Part shown: positions 43,541-54,805 of the stretch, piece by piece | Position numbering within the stretch: the first letter of the stretch is position 1 | Layout: each line of letters opens with the position of its first letter | Origin: Phaseolus vulgaris | Taxonomy: Eukaryota; Streptophyta; Magnoliopsida; Fabales; Fabaceae | DNA length: 64,000 bases | Reading direction: 5' to 3' | Assembly (NCBI RefSeq): GCF_000499845.2 | Contig: NC_023758.2 | Location: 18,804,105 to 18,868,104 of the forward strand | Made by a program: the position numbers and the translations under genes | The notes under the pieces: model-generated | What the model saw: only the letters and a program-made list of their open reading frames with translations | What the model was told of the DNA's origin: nothing | Database searches by the model: none

Positions 43541-43600
43541 GTACTAGATGCTTCATGGTACATGCCAGATGAGCAGAGGAATCCAATTCAAGAATATCAG
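43541..43600 (+). pseudogene. Isolated exon of a thiosulfate/3-mercaptopyruvate sulfurtransferase gene
   Basis: Sixty bases translate to the 20 residues VLDASWYMPDEQRNPIQEYQ, which I recognise as the conserved N-terminal rhodanese-domain segment of plant sulfurtransferases (Arabidopsis STR1/STR2 type; these transfer sulfur from 3-mercaptopyruvate or thiosulfate to cyanide or thiols). The exon keeps a perfect acceptor (TTTGTTTTAG|GTACTAG) and donor (ATATCAG|GTATCA), and the frame is undamaged. The next expected exon (VAHIPGALFF) is not found in the following 700 bp, nor is an upstream exon. It is therefore a gene fragment, either captured by a transposon or left by a larger rearrangement. Confidence 0.75.
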
Positions 43601-44339
43601 GTATCAACATGACTTTTGTTGGAAATCACATTCTTAGGGCTTCAAAATTTTGGAGTAATTGAATGATATACGATATGACTTGAATATGGTCTCTTGCATG
43701 TACTTCATTTTATAATTTTAACTTTATTTCATTCGTTTTTATATTTTTGTCAAGCACATTTATGTTAGAGCGGTTCTTATAAATAAACAAGGTTTACATG
43801 TCTAGTCAGTCTGTAATATTCTGATCTTTCAGTGGTGTACTACAGAAACTGGATGAAGAGAGAGAAATGACCTTACTAGCTACAAGTTAGTGTGCCAATT
43901 GCCAACTGCAAAAGGATATTTTGCAATTTCAGGGATCTTAGAATGATGATTGAATGATATCTATTTTCTTTTGATGGATAGTTTACTATTTCAATTCTTG
44001 GGACTCTTTCTTTTTCTATTTATAAATTATAGTTTTTTGTTAGAATATTATGGTCATTCATTTTCTGAAGTTTTGTTATTCGAGTAATCTTATTGGTTAC
44101 ATGGTTGTTGTTTTATAGTATGTTCCTGTCCTGTGTGCTATATGTCCTATTTTTTAATATAATTCATTTTCTCCATTATAGCTAATATGTTGATTGAACT
44201 AAGTATTATTGGAAGGAAAGAGTGCAAACTAGCTCTGAAATTTCAGAGATGGCCATCTGTAATACAGAGCAAAACAACAAGAAAAAGGCTAGGTATCTCT
44301 TTCGTTGGGTAGGTATCTCTTTCGTCTAGCAAAATGATC
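43601..44339. other. AT-rich spacer or intron remnant after the sulfurtransferase exon
   Basis: T-rich, intron-like sequence with no further exon recognised. The words GGTATCTCTTTCGT repeat directly at about 44292-44328, next to the start of the LINE fragment. Confidence 0.45.
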
Positions 44340-45786
44340 TAAAGGTGCATTTCCAAAGTTTCCAATTGTTTCAAGCTAGTAACAAGCAAAATAAAATTTG
44401 GAAAGGGGTCTGGACAAATGTCATTAGATGTATTTGGGATCAAAGGAACCTGATTACCTTCCAGCAAGGGGTAGCAGATGCAGAGGAGGTTTTTCAGAGG
44501 GCTCAACTTAAGTCTTGGTTGTGGATGAAGCATAAAGCGCTTCTTATTCCTTTGTAGACTGGGTTCTCAATCCAAATATCTGCATCAAAAAGCTGTTAAA
44601 CGCTTACTTTTTTCCTGGGTTGTTCAGATGTGATGGATATGGAGAAGCTGAACTTTAAGCTCCGGATGGGTTCCACGTGAAGTCTATGGTTAGGTAGGAC
44701 CCTATAATGGTGAAGGATTGAGTCCCTCAAGGGTTTAAGAGAGTATATCTGGGCAGTGGAAACTGTGATGCTGCAACCCGATTCGGGGTTGTCCTCTTAC
44801 CATGGTTACTACATGAACCTGATGCAAGTTTTGATAAAGAAGAGCTTATAGGTAAAGTAAGCGAGTATGCTGGTATGGGTGTGGTGTTCCAGCAGTCAAA
44901 GAGGGTGTATATGCTAAGAGTGTTGTCCCGAGACTAGTGGCTGCTTAACTAGGCCATTATGGCATAGGTTCAGGGTAAAAAACCCTGTTGGTTTTAGAGT
45001 CTCAGAGTGTTATGGAGGTGGCAGCTGCTGCTGGAGCAGAGCCACGCACACCAGGAGTGACAGCAGTTGAAGTAACAGGGGTAGCAAAATCAGATTGGAG
45101 TAGTTGTGTGATGTTGTGGTGCAGAGAGAGCAAGGCATTGTTCTGCAGATAGTGTGGGGAGTGCGGAGCATAAGCTTGTGTTACATCATACTCCTAGCTG
45201 GTTTGAAGTGGTTGGATATGATCTTAAAGGCTTGGGAGGTCTCTGATTGGAATGGCACAAGATATAGGTGTTGGAGATGGATGGTGAAGATACGAAGAGT
45301 TGGAGTTATAAGTAGATGAACCTAAGTTGCGTTGGTGTCCTTTTTTCTGTTTAATCTTTGTTGCTCTCTTTGTTGACCAACATAAAAGCTGGCAAAGAGT
45401 GAGGTTTGGAGGCACAATTTTGAAGGCGCTTTGGTATAAAGGAGAAAGGTAGGAAGTAGACGCTGCTGGAGCGGGGTAGGTAGACAGATGAAGGAGAAAC
45501 CTAAGTTGGTGTAGAGGTGTTGGATGCCAAGGTGCAAGTTGGGGTGCTGCTAGAATGTTGGTGCAGTATTCTTGTTGGAAATTTAGGGGATGCAGAATAG
45601 ACTTTTCTGGCATGGTATTTGGTTTTTGGTTGCTGCCATAACCTTGTAGGCCTTACTATCATGATGGTGCAAATTTGTTTGTTGTTTTGTGGTTATAGCT
45701 TTACTTTATGCAGGTTAAGTCACACATGGGTTATCTTCCCTAATTTCGGAGGAGTAACTATGTGGTTGTTGTATACGCGTTGGGAT
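44340..45786 (+). mobile_element. 5'-truncated LINE, ORF2 C-terminus and 3' untranslated region
   Basis: 44344-44556 encodes the end of LINE ORF2 (WTNVIRCIWDQRNLITFQQG, AQLKSWLWMKHKALL), matching in order the C-terminus of the LINE at 47150-48355 (IWAAIVRCIWDQRNAILFKQ, AQLKSWLWMKH). The rest to 45786 is presumably its 3' untranslated part; no further coding could be assigned. Truncation at the 5' end is the normal outcome of target-primed reverse transcription. Confidence 0.6.
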
Positions 45787-46959
45787 TTTTTTTTTTATCA
45801 GCAATGAATAAATAAAATAACAGGGATACTTCAGGGGTATCCCAACCCATATACAGAAACGAGAGGTGGACTTCCTATATCATCCACAAATCACAAAAGA
45901 AACCCTCCTTTATGGTTGGAGCATAACAACCTTAAAGTAAGAAAATCATACCCAAAAAATAACCAACAGCCTCAAAGCAACATTCAACTATACCGAGACA
46001 CCCAGAACCGAGGCCACCTACATTCACCTCCATTCACCTCGCCACGCGATGAGTTACCCATGCGCGTTGGAAAACGTAGGAGACCACCGACTTCGCACAT
46101 AAGGAGAACGCCGCTTCCTGGACCGGCGATCATGTTGACCCCTTGCATAGCTTCGCCGACCACCGACTACGCTCGCATGGAGATCGCCGTTTCATCAACC
46201 GGCGATCATGTTGACCTTTGCATAACTACGGCGACCACCGACTACACACATATAGAACTCCGCTACCAATCATGTTAGCCCAAGGAGAATGCCGCTTCAT
46301 CAACCGGCGATCATGTTGACCCCTTGCCTGGCTTCGCCGACCACCGACTATGCACGCTTGGAGATCGCCGTTTCCTCAACCGGCGATCATGTTGCCCTTG
46401 TATAACTTGGACGACCACCGACTACACATTTCACCGATCGACGATCATATTGACCAAAGGAGAGCACCGCTTCAACAACCGGCGATCAAGTTGACCTTTG
46501 CATACCTTCGACGATCTCCGACTACGCTCACCTAGAGATCGCCGTTTCATCGACCGGCGATCACATTGACGACCACCGACTACACACAATTGGGGACGCC
46601 GTTTCATCGATCGACGATCATGTTGACTATGGAGAACATCGCTTCAGCGACCGGCGTTCATGTTAACCTTTGCATACCTTCAACGACCACCGGCGATCTC
46701 CAAGACCTTACACCTGCCTCTGCATCATTCATAAGATGAACACAGCAACATGTTGGGCATATTTGAAATGAAGAAAAACGTGTTGGCTGCACTCCTCCTC
46801 TATCTGACACAGTGGGCATAGCATAGAATTCATCAGCACTCCTCTTCTACTCAAACACTGTCTTGTAGGCAATCTTCCCCTTAGAGCCCTCCAAGCTGTC
46901 ATCTGCCAGGTTGTAGTTGACATGGTGACCCCTAATCTGGGAGAGTCCTTGCTGTGCAC
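45787..46959 (-). mobile_element. Second LINE fragment, minus strand, with poly(A) tail and internal tandem repeat
   Basis: On the minus strand a zinc-finger RVT-type region (46959-46729: WRALRGRLPTRQCLSRRGV and CPLCQIEEECSQHVFLHFKYA) is followed by a tandem-repeat block and a 3' end GTTATTTTATTTATTCATTG with a run of about 11 A (T on the plus strand at 45787-45798). The frame has no start and the reverse transcriptase is missing. That the three parts are a single insertion is an inference from their order. Confidence 0.55.
46100..46700. repeat. Degenerate tandem repeat with CCGGCGATCATGTTGACC core
   Basis: ACCGGCGATCATGTTGACC-like words occur near 46122, 46199, 46302, 46379, 46478, 46552 and 46650, alternating with GACCACCGACTACRC and GAGATCGCCGTTTCATC. 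Spacing is about 76-100 bp, with a higher-order period near 180 bp (46122 to 46302, and 46199 to 46379). The array is GC-richer than its surroundings. Confidence 0.75.
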
Positions 46960-48355
46960 GCCATCAACACCAAACCACCATCCACAAACATTTCTTCTGA
47001 AAGCCTTTTTTGTGAACCAACCACCTCCCGTAACCCCTCAACATTAGCCTCCACCAAGACTCAAACCATTCACTCCTCTCCGGTCTTTCATACTACCCCA
47101 CTCTCAATTACCTTCTCATACCTCCCACAACCTCCAGAGTACTGCCTCACTACTTTATACTTTTTACGCAGACAAACAGGTTAAGTAACCAATCCACAAA
47201 TGAATAAGAGTGAAAAGCAGCTCTATGCTTCATCCACAACCAGGACTTAAGCTGTGCCATCTGCTGAATTTCTTCAGCATCAACTATTTCCTGTTTAAAC
47301 AGAATTGCATTTCTCTGGTCCCAGATACACCTCACGATAGCAGCCCAAATTCCTTTCAAGACCAGATTTTGTTTGCTACTGGCTTGAGCTAAGTGGAAAC
47401 TCACAAAGTGGTCCTTGAGGTCGTTGTGTTGGACAAATGTGATACCTAACCATACAAGGCATGAGGACCACACCTGTTGAGCATATTTACATTCTAGGAA
47501 CAAATGCTGACAAGATTCCTCCTTGACTTGACATAGAACACAGGCTAGTGAACTCATCTGAACCCCTCTTCTACTTAACCCCTCCTTAGTTGGTAACCTG
47601 TTAACAAAAACCCTCCAAATTGTTGACAGCACAGAGGGAAACGCTTTAGCTTTCCAAAGGGACTCAAAAGCTGCATGATTTGTACCTCCAGTTCCATTAG
47701 AAAGGTTTTTATAGGCTACATTGACTGTGTACTTCTCCAGTTCCTCTGATCCCCATACTCGGATATCATCCGTATTCTTCTTTACATCAGCCCTTACTAG
47801 ATATTCAAAAAAATGTCCTTCCAGCTCCGATTCCCACTCAAATCTATCTCGTCTCCATCCTAACCTCCACTTCCAGTCCGAGCCTTCCCATACCCCCACA
47901 TCTTCAACTTTTTGCTCCTGATTAACCGACAAAGAATACAGTCTCTGGAACATGGATTTGAGGCTTGTGTCATCGATCCACACATCCTCCCAAAATCTAA
48001 CCTTGTCTCCCCTACCAATTTTCCAATGTACCTCTTTTTGGAACCATCCTTCCCCACTTCCCTCCTTACACACCTTTATTAAATCTCTCCACCACCATGA
48101 TTGATACTTTACTGGTAGATGGGGACATTCTAGTTCCACCCCATACTTTGACTCTAACACCTCCTTCCACTTCCCTTTGTCTTGAGACATGAACCTCCAT
48201 CTCCACTTCACTAAGAGGGCATAGTTGAACTTTCTAATGTCTATTATCCCCAGTCCACCCTCCTCTTTCGGTTTACACACGTCTTCCCAACTTACCCATA
48301 CTATCGGCCTATTTTCCTTGCCCCATCCCCACAAAAACCTCCTCTGAATACTAAT
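46960..48355 (-). pseudogene. LINE ORF2, C-terminal part (left of element D)
   Basis: The minus-strand frame ending at 47150 carries IQRRFLWGWGKENRPIVWVSWEDVCKPKEEGGLGI just after RT, FQKEVHWKIGRGDKVRFWEDVW, then the zf-RVT region (FVNRLPTKEGLSRRGVQMSS, CVLCQVKEESCQHLFLECKYA) and the terminal WLWMKHRAAFHSY. The RT N-terminal part and endonuclease are on the far side of element D (61419-64000). Removing D and one CTAAT joins ...IYKSIIS to IQRRFL in phase. 46960-47149 is the presumed 3' untranslated region. Confidence 0.85.
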
Positions 48356-49149
48356 TGATCCTGCCTGTTGACCGGAGCGCTAGAGAGTGCCTCGTCAAAG
48401 GATCGACGTGCGCACCGCTTATCACCTTCGTTCCTCCTCTGGATCTACTTCAAGAACCTGCAAAGGAACGACACGGCGCCGCTGTGGCCGATCGCACTCC
48501 AACGCTCAAGTCAGTGACGGTATCACCAAATACTAAGAACTAGAACCGTGCAAAAACTCTCTCTCACAACAGCTCTGTCACTCGCAAGCATAAAGTGTAT
48601 GAACTGAACGTGCGTACCTCAGAAAGTTCGTTAAGAGCTCTTATATACCTGGTGATTTTCTCTCTCCTGGCAGTTACAGACTTGGACACGTGGCTCGTAT
48701 CCAACTGTACACGTGCCATCATCCGGAGGCTTACTGACTTGGCGCTGCTTCTACTCTCATTTTGGCTAAGTTACCTATGCATGGTACTGCCCAGTGCATA
48801 GCTAACTTAGGAGTGCGATCTCTACTGAAACTGGCGAGTTAGGGCCTTCATACACCTTCCCTGTGGTCTCACCGGCCGCCTTCATAATCTACTTCTCCTT
48901 CATCTTCGGCGATGTGCTTGTTCTGGCGATCTCCGACTGCTTGGTCGCCTGAGTCTGCATCTGGCGACTCCATCCTCAACCTGGCGATCGCCCATTCTGG
49001 TAAACTGGAAGTCGGAACACGCCAACTCAACAATCGGCGACTACACATGCCTCCCGACTTCCTTCCTAACTGCCAACCTGGCGCCTTGTCAACACGCCTA
49101 CACTGTAGCAGGGTGCCACGTCATCATACCCGACCACCAGGGCGGTACA
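48356..49149 (-). repeat. Element D 3' LTR
   Basis: 794 bp, edges TGATCCTGCC and GGCGGTACA, followed inward by the polypurine tract CAAGCCCCCCAGTCTT (plus-strand view, 49149-49165). Confidence 0.94.
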
Positions 49150-49165
49150 CAAGCCCCCCAGTCTT

Positions 49166-49746
49166 AAGCGAAGACTTGTCTAGCGAAAAGACTGAAAGAG
49201 CCTTCGTTAGCACCGGTCTATGTGGCACTGACGCAGAATTCCAAGCGATAGTACTTTCTGCTGCTCTGACGCTCCACCAAACCCTTCGCGCATCGTTCGA
49301 CACGTGGCTCTCATCAACGGCTATCTTCATCTGCCGTTAGCGCTTCCCCAAACCATTTCGAAAACCCTTAAACCCATTACGTTCCACTGTTCCATCACCT
49401 TTCTTCGTGTTTGTAAAACGCTCTAACTTCCCTCTGCGAAAACTCTCGACGCTCTTCAAAGTTCCAGATCACCATCTTCCTCCCTCGTCTTCCTGATCAT
49501 TGAAAGGTAATTACTTTCCTTCATCTACTAGGTTTCCTTGCATTTTCACCGATTTGCATCATCCTGTAACTGCCTGGTGCATACGCTGTGGGTCGTTTCC
49601 CCATTTCTCTTCTGCGTAACTTAAGGCTTTGTCGATCGTCGCAACGAACTCACATTCGTTCGTCGTTTCACCTTCCTTCCATGACCGAGTCAGCCTCTGT
49701 AACCCCCTGATTGCTTTTTCTTTCTTCTTCCTTTGCAGTTGCTATC
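49166..49746 (+). promoter_or_regulatory. Putative promoter and leader intron of element D's antisense gene
   Basis: CACGTG at 49301-49306, AAACCCTTAAACCC at 49363-49376, and a likely leader intron with donor GAAAG|GTAATT near 49507 and acceptor TTTGCAG near 49738. The arrangement is the same as in B and C. Confidence 0.5.
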
Positions 49747-52700
49747 ATGACTCGCACAAAGATCACCCCGAACCCCCCTCCATCAGCACGAAACCCTTCT
49801 TCACAAGCGCACGACCCAACCCAAGTTCGTGGCGCTCCCTCTTCGCAGGCTAAGAGGCCTGCATCTTCCCAAACTGCTCTGGCCCAGGCGACTCCACCAA
49901 ATGCTGGAGGAGCCCCCGTGCCTCTGCCAGACTTCAAATCACTATACCCTTGGGCCACCCCGACCCTCCTAAAGGAGACCTCGTCGGTGAACACTGCGGG
50001 AGCAGTTCTGCGGTTGACAAAGGGGGATGAGGCCTATCAATCGTTTCACAAGGAGCACGATGAAAGGATGATGGTGCTGCCTTGCCCCGCCGCTCTGCCA
50101 GTATGCGCTGATGACAAAGTGAGCGCCGACGGGCCCTTTTGCTTTGTTTACACAACTTTCTTCAAGAAAGTCAAACTCAGATTTCCCCTCACCCGATTCG
50201 AGAGGGAACTCTTGACCGAGCTCAACATTGCTGCCGCCCAGCTTCACCCCAACAGCTGGGCGTTTGTTCGAGCCTTTCAAATAACGTGCGACCACCTGGG
50301 GCTGCCTGCGTCGGTGGACGTGTTTTTGTTCCTTTTTGAGGGCAAACACCCAGGAGACCGCCTGTGGGTCAGCCTGAATGCCATTGCTGGGAGATCCATT
50401 TTTACCATCTTCCAGCAATCATACAAGGACTGGAAGGGAAAGTTCATCCAGGTTCGCGCAAACGATAAAGACACTTCCCTTCTCGACGGTTTCCCCTTGT
50501 ACTGGGTGGACAAGGGGAAAAAGGAGTCCAAAAGTTGCTTCAGGAGGCCCAGAAGTCCTGATAGCATGGGAGCTTTGGACCGAGACCTCTGCCTATTCTG
50601 GAAGAGGGTGTCGGATGCCAACATAACATTCCTGACCCCCACCCTGATCTCCTTCGAATTCTTTGAGGACCAGCTAGAATTCCAAATAGGTTAGGGTGCT
50701 ACACTCTTGTTTTGATATTGCTTCTGATACTGTTTCTGGGCGTCTTGTGCGATACGCACAAGACTTTGGTTTTACCTTTTCTGCATATACCTGTTTTGCT
50801 GTTTTTTTTTTTTTTGCCTCATACACCCATCTCTTTCTTCTCTGAGCTAATTCATGCATTTTCGTTTCATGCAGATACTATGTTGGGTAAAAACATGCTC
50901 ACCGACTTAAAGGCGCTCGCCCGAAACCACGGGTTGGCGACCGGTTCCCAGACGGTTCCCAACTCGGCGGTCGAGAAGGCTATCGTTCATGGGCGATCAC
51001 CGCCCAAGGAACCCACCCAGCGAAAGAAACTGGTCCTTAAGAGGCCAAAACGGAAAGCCCCCCAAGTCGTCCAAGAGGAGGAGGAAGAGGACGACGAGGT
51101 CACTGAGGATGGCCTCGTTACAAAGAGGAAAAGGGTGGCACCACCTTCATCACCTGCCCCACCCCCTCTTCCAGCTTCAACACCACCATCAACACCTGCT
51201 CCACCTCCCTCATCGCCAACACCACCAGCCCCTTCACCACCAGTCCAAGCAACTCCACTGGCCACTGCGCCACCAGCAACTGAGGCTCAAGAGCCAAACT
51301 TCCTGGAGGACCCCCCAAGTGCCTCTACGCCCCATATCTCAGCTGGAGGGGGCCCTCCTTGATGGAGATCAAGCCCAAGAGAACATGGAGGCCACTCATC
51401 AAGCTCAAGAAGAGATGGAGGCACAAATGGAGGACGCCCATAGAGGTCAAAGTCCACCTCAAAGGATTACAAGAAGCATGTTCAAAGCCTTGGGAGCTAG
51501 AGGACATTTATTTTCTCTTTTTGTAGTGTCTTTAGTTGAAGGTGCTTAGAGGGAAACCTTAGAAACCTCTTTTGTTATAGCATCTTTTTAGGTTTTAGTT
51601 AGGAGCTTTAGGGGGGTGTATTAGTAGATAGGTGTAGGAGTAGAATAGGGGGTGCCAAAGTGAAGGAAGGGATCACACCTTCCTTGCTTAGGCAATTAGC
51701 GCCGGTTCTAGATAGCTTTTGGAGGGAATTTTGAATTGTTTAGCTTTCAATTTTCAGCACCTTGGGCTATAAATAGAGGTGCCTTCCTTGTAAATTTCAG
51801 ATTTGAATTTTATCTAAAGAAACTATACTCAAAATTGGAGTGAGCCTTTGGAGAGCTTTTGAGCTTCTACTCTAGTCTTATCTTGAAGGACCATGGTTTC
51901 CTCAAGTGGCGGCTTCCACACTCATCTAGGAGCATCCATACTTCTAGTGGCGTGATCATCCAACCTATCTTCCATCTTCATGAGCATTCTCTTCTCCTTC
52001 CTTTCTTCTCTTTCAATTACTCTTGTTGTCTTGTGTTCTTGAGCATGTTTTGGTTCGGCTATTCCTTTTTCCAGCATCTATTTTCCATTTGTTCTTAAAT
52101 CTGTTCGGCTCTTTTGTTTTTTGTTTCAATTTCTGTTCGGTCTCTTCTTTTCTTTTGCCTATGTTGATTCAATTTGACAATATTTGGTTCAACCAAATGA
52201 GTTTGGGATTTGGTACTTGTTATTGGTGAGTTCTTGATCTTAGAACCATGATCCAACTTCTAAGAAAGTGCCTCTACATTTTCCAGCTCAAGGTGATTCC
52301 TCAAAGTGTCAAGAATCTTGTTCTATGTGGCTATTGGAATCACATCACTCCTTCAAACGCTTCAGCTGCAGAGAACGTTCCGACCGGGGATGAGGTTGCT
52401 CACACCTCTCCAATTCTAATTACCTAGTCCCCGGTTGCGTTGCCACGCCAGGAAGCAAACACTGAAAATCCTGCTAAGGAAGGTGGCGGCGAGAACCCTC
52501 CACAAGCCCCCCTGGCGCCTCTCCAGGCATCCAACCTTTCCCTTGAAGTCACAAGGATGTGGGAACCTCTGACCGCCAAACTCAAAACCATTGCAGAGGA
52601 TATCCCATCGATCATAACGAGGGCTGTGGAGAGCTCCACCAGGCGGCTTCAAGACGATCTCTACAACCTCAAGACCGAAAATAACACTATGAAGGTTGAG

Positions 52701-53381
52701 GTGGAGAAGGTGTCATTCAGCCTGACGCTCGCGGAAATGGAACACTCTCGAGTAGAGGATGCCCTGAGTACCGAGCTTAGGCTGGCGCGCAAGGAAGCTG
52801 CTGACCTTCGCCGCAAAGTCCATGAACTTGCCCAAGAGAAAGTTGAGCTAGAAAGCAAAATCGTGCCTCTGCGCACCAAGGCGAGCGACCTGGAGGCTCA
52901 CATTCAAGCTAATGCCGATAAGGTACAAAAACTGGAGCAAAGGTCAATCGACCGCGAGAAGCTACTTGGGCAAGTAGAGAAAGCGAGAGACGACGCCATG
53001 GCTGATCTCGCCGAGGCAAACAAGGAGAAAGGGAAGATGGCTGCCGAGTTGGCCCAAGCTCAAACAGAATCCAAGAAGGTTACTGACGACCTTCTCCATG
53101 CTCAAGAGACCAACAATCAACTCCAAAAACAGGTTGAAGAGCAGGGGCAGCAGAACAAGGAGCTCAAGAAACAGGTTGAAGAGCTTCAAGGACAATTTGA
53201 AGAGCTTAAGCTAAATTCTGCTTAGATTTTGACTGCTGGATTCGAAGCCGCTCGGGAGCAATTCGCATGCCTATTCCCTGATCTCGACCTCAGCATGGTG
53301 TCGTTAAACAACGAAGTAGTAGATGGAAAGGTCGTTCCCGCCGAAGGCTCAACCAACTCCACCCCATCTGCTTCTTTATAA
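49747..53381 (+). pseudogene. Element D antisense spliced gene, broken by a solo LTR and stops
   Basis: Exon 1 (49747-50689) is fully open and ends at the same donor (AAATAG|GTTAGG) as in B and C. Exon 2 starts at 50875 and is open until 51359, where a 988-bp solo LTR is inserted after a GGGGGPPS-type segment. It resumes at 52353, but a TAG interrupts it near 52425 (GAG in C) and another at 53223-53225 (CAG in B and C), before the frame would end at 53381. The Transposase_28-like region is therefore kept while the coiled coil is separated. Confidence 0.85.
51360..52347 (+). mobile_element. 988-bp solo LTR of an unrelated retrotransposon inside the antisense gene
   Basis: The ends are TGATG...CATCA, flanked by CTCCT on both sides (51355-51359 and 52348-52352). 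Elements B and C lack this segment at the same place. It has a TATA-like CTATAAATAGAGG near 51767-51779. Its first 190 bp stay open and encode QSPPQRITRSMFKALGARG and then a stop, which looks like the C-terminus of a gypsy polyprotein overlapping the LTR. No interior or second LTR is present, hence a solo LTR. Confidence 0.85.
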
Positions 53382-53944
53382 ATTCACTTGTATTTACCTT
53401 GTAAAAACTCTTGCATATGTGCTTTGAACAGACGCTTATTTTAATCACAAGACTTGGATATTCTTTCTTCTGACTTCTTTTGAGCGCTTTAGCCTTCTTT
53501 GTATGTTTAACTTTGTCGATTCTAACTTAGCGATTTTGCAAATGCGGCCTTTGACGTAACTGCCTTGAGTCGATTCAAACTTAAGCAATAATCGCTTCAA
53601 ACAACTTGTGCTCTTGAGGCACTAACCTGATCATAAGAACAGCTTCCAAGCAACAAACTGTAACTCAATCATCGGTTCAAACAACGTCCCACTCGACCTG
53701 CTTTATCAAACAAGTCTTTCAATCTTCTCGCCGTGTTTGAACTTTTCCTGATCGCCAAGATCTCTCGGCAACGCCAGCTTTTCCTGGCCCCGTGCTTTGG
53801 CAATCGTTTCTTTATCTGGGGTAGAAACGCCCTTTGGGATCTTCCTTTGCCCCCTTGAACTTCAGAGCAAAAGACCGGCTGACTAGGCGTTCTCTTCGAA
53901 CCTACCTTAGCCACCTTTCAACTTCTTCCACCCTCTTCGCCACA
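53382..53944. other. Element D spacer after the antisense gene
   Basis: Non-coding, colinear with 17699-18299 in B. It contains the block ACTAGGCGTTCTCTTCGAACC, shared by all three elements. Confidence 0.5.
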
Positions 53945-54570
53945 CCTGAACTCGTTCAAGACGAGAAGGATTTTATCTTGCCTACGCTCGCATGTAAGCG
54001 AGAAGGTCTTCGACTCGCCTGAACTCGCTCATCGGCGAGAAGGACTTTCACTCGCCTGAACTCGCTCATCGGCGAGAAGGTCTTTAGTGGGCCTTAGTTC
54101 GCACAACGGCGATAAGGACTTTATATGGTGCCTCAAATTGCCCAGGGTGTACATCTCCTCCCCCCTGGATGCACTGAGGGCCTTTCTCTTTCTCGCCTGC
54201 ACTCGCTCAACGGCGAGGAGGTCTTTAACTGGCCTTAGCTCGCGTAACGGCGATAAGGACTTTATATGGTGCCTCAACTTGCCCATGGTGTACATCTCCT
54301 CCCCCCTGGATGCACTGAGGGCCTTTCTCTTTCTCGCCTGCACTCGCTCAACGGCGAGGAGGTCTTTAACTTGCCTTAGCTCGCGTAACGGCGATAAGGA
54401 CTTTATATGGTGCCTCAACTTGCCCAGGGTGTACATCTCCTCCCCCCTGGATGCACTGAGGGCCTTTCATCTGGTGCCTCCGATCGCCGAAAGACGATGA
54501 GGACTTTGAAAACTTAACTGGTGCCTCCGATCGCCGAAAAAAAACGATGAGGACTTAAAATCTTTTAGAA
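53945..54570. repeat. Element D hairpin-rich tandem repeats, 141-bp unit
   Basis: TTTATATGGTGCCTCAA recurs at 54120, 54261 and 54402, an exact 141-bp period. Each unit contains CCCCTGGATGCACTGAGGGC and CTCGCTCAACGGCGAG. Shorter CTCGCCTGAACTCGCTCATC units precede it and the CCGATCGCCGAAA...ACGATGAGGAC unit follows. Confidence 0.88.
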
Positions 54571-54805
54571 AGCACGCGATACGTCTTTTCTTGCCTTAAA
54601 TCATGTACAAATGACAAGGTCTTTCTTCAAAACTTTTGAAAATATCACATATGCAATCTGAAAACACCTTATACTTCGAAAACTCTTCTTTTATTGGGTG
54701 GCCTCATTAAAAACCCTCCTTAGGGAAAAAAGAGTGCCCCCTTGAAACTGTTTTAACAGAGACACTGTAATGTAACATTTGTGTTTGTCTTTACTTACAA
54801 AGCTC

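Noticed and set aside
45224..45613. A 129-residue minus-strand frame in the LINE 3' region
   Set aside because: No recognisable domain, composition like untranslated DNA, and antisense to the LINE fragment.
49711..49746. A longer N-terminus for the antisense gene in D (and in C, up to 41120)
   Set aside because: The extra residues come from the leader intron and UTR; the splice acceptor TTTGCAG lies between them and the conserved ATG of MTRTKITPNP.
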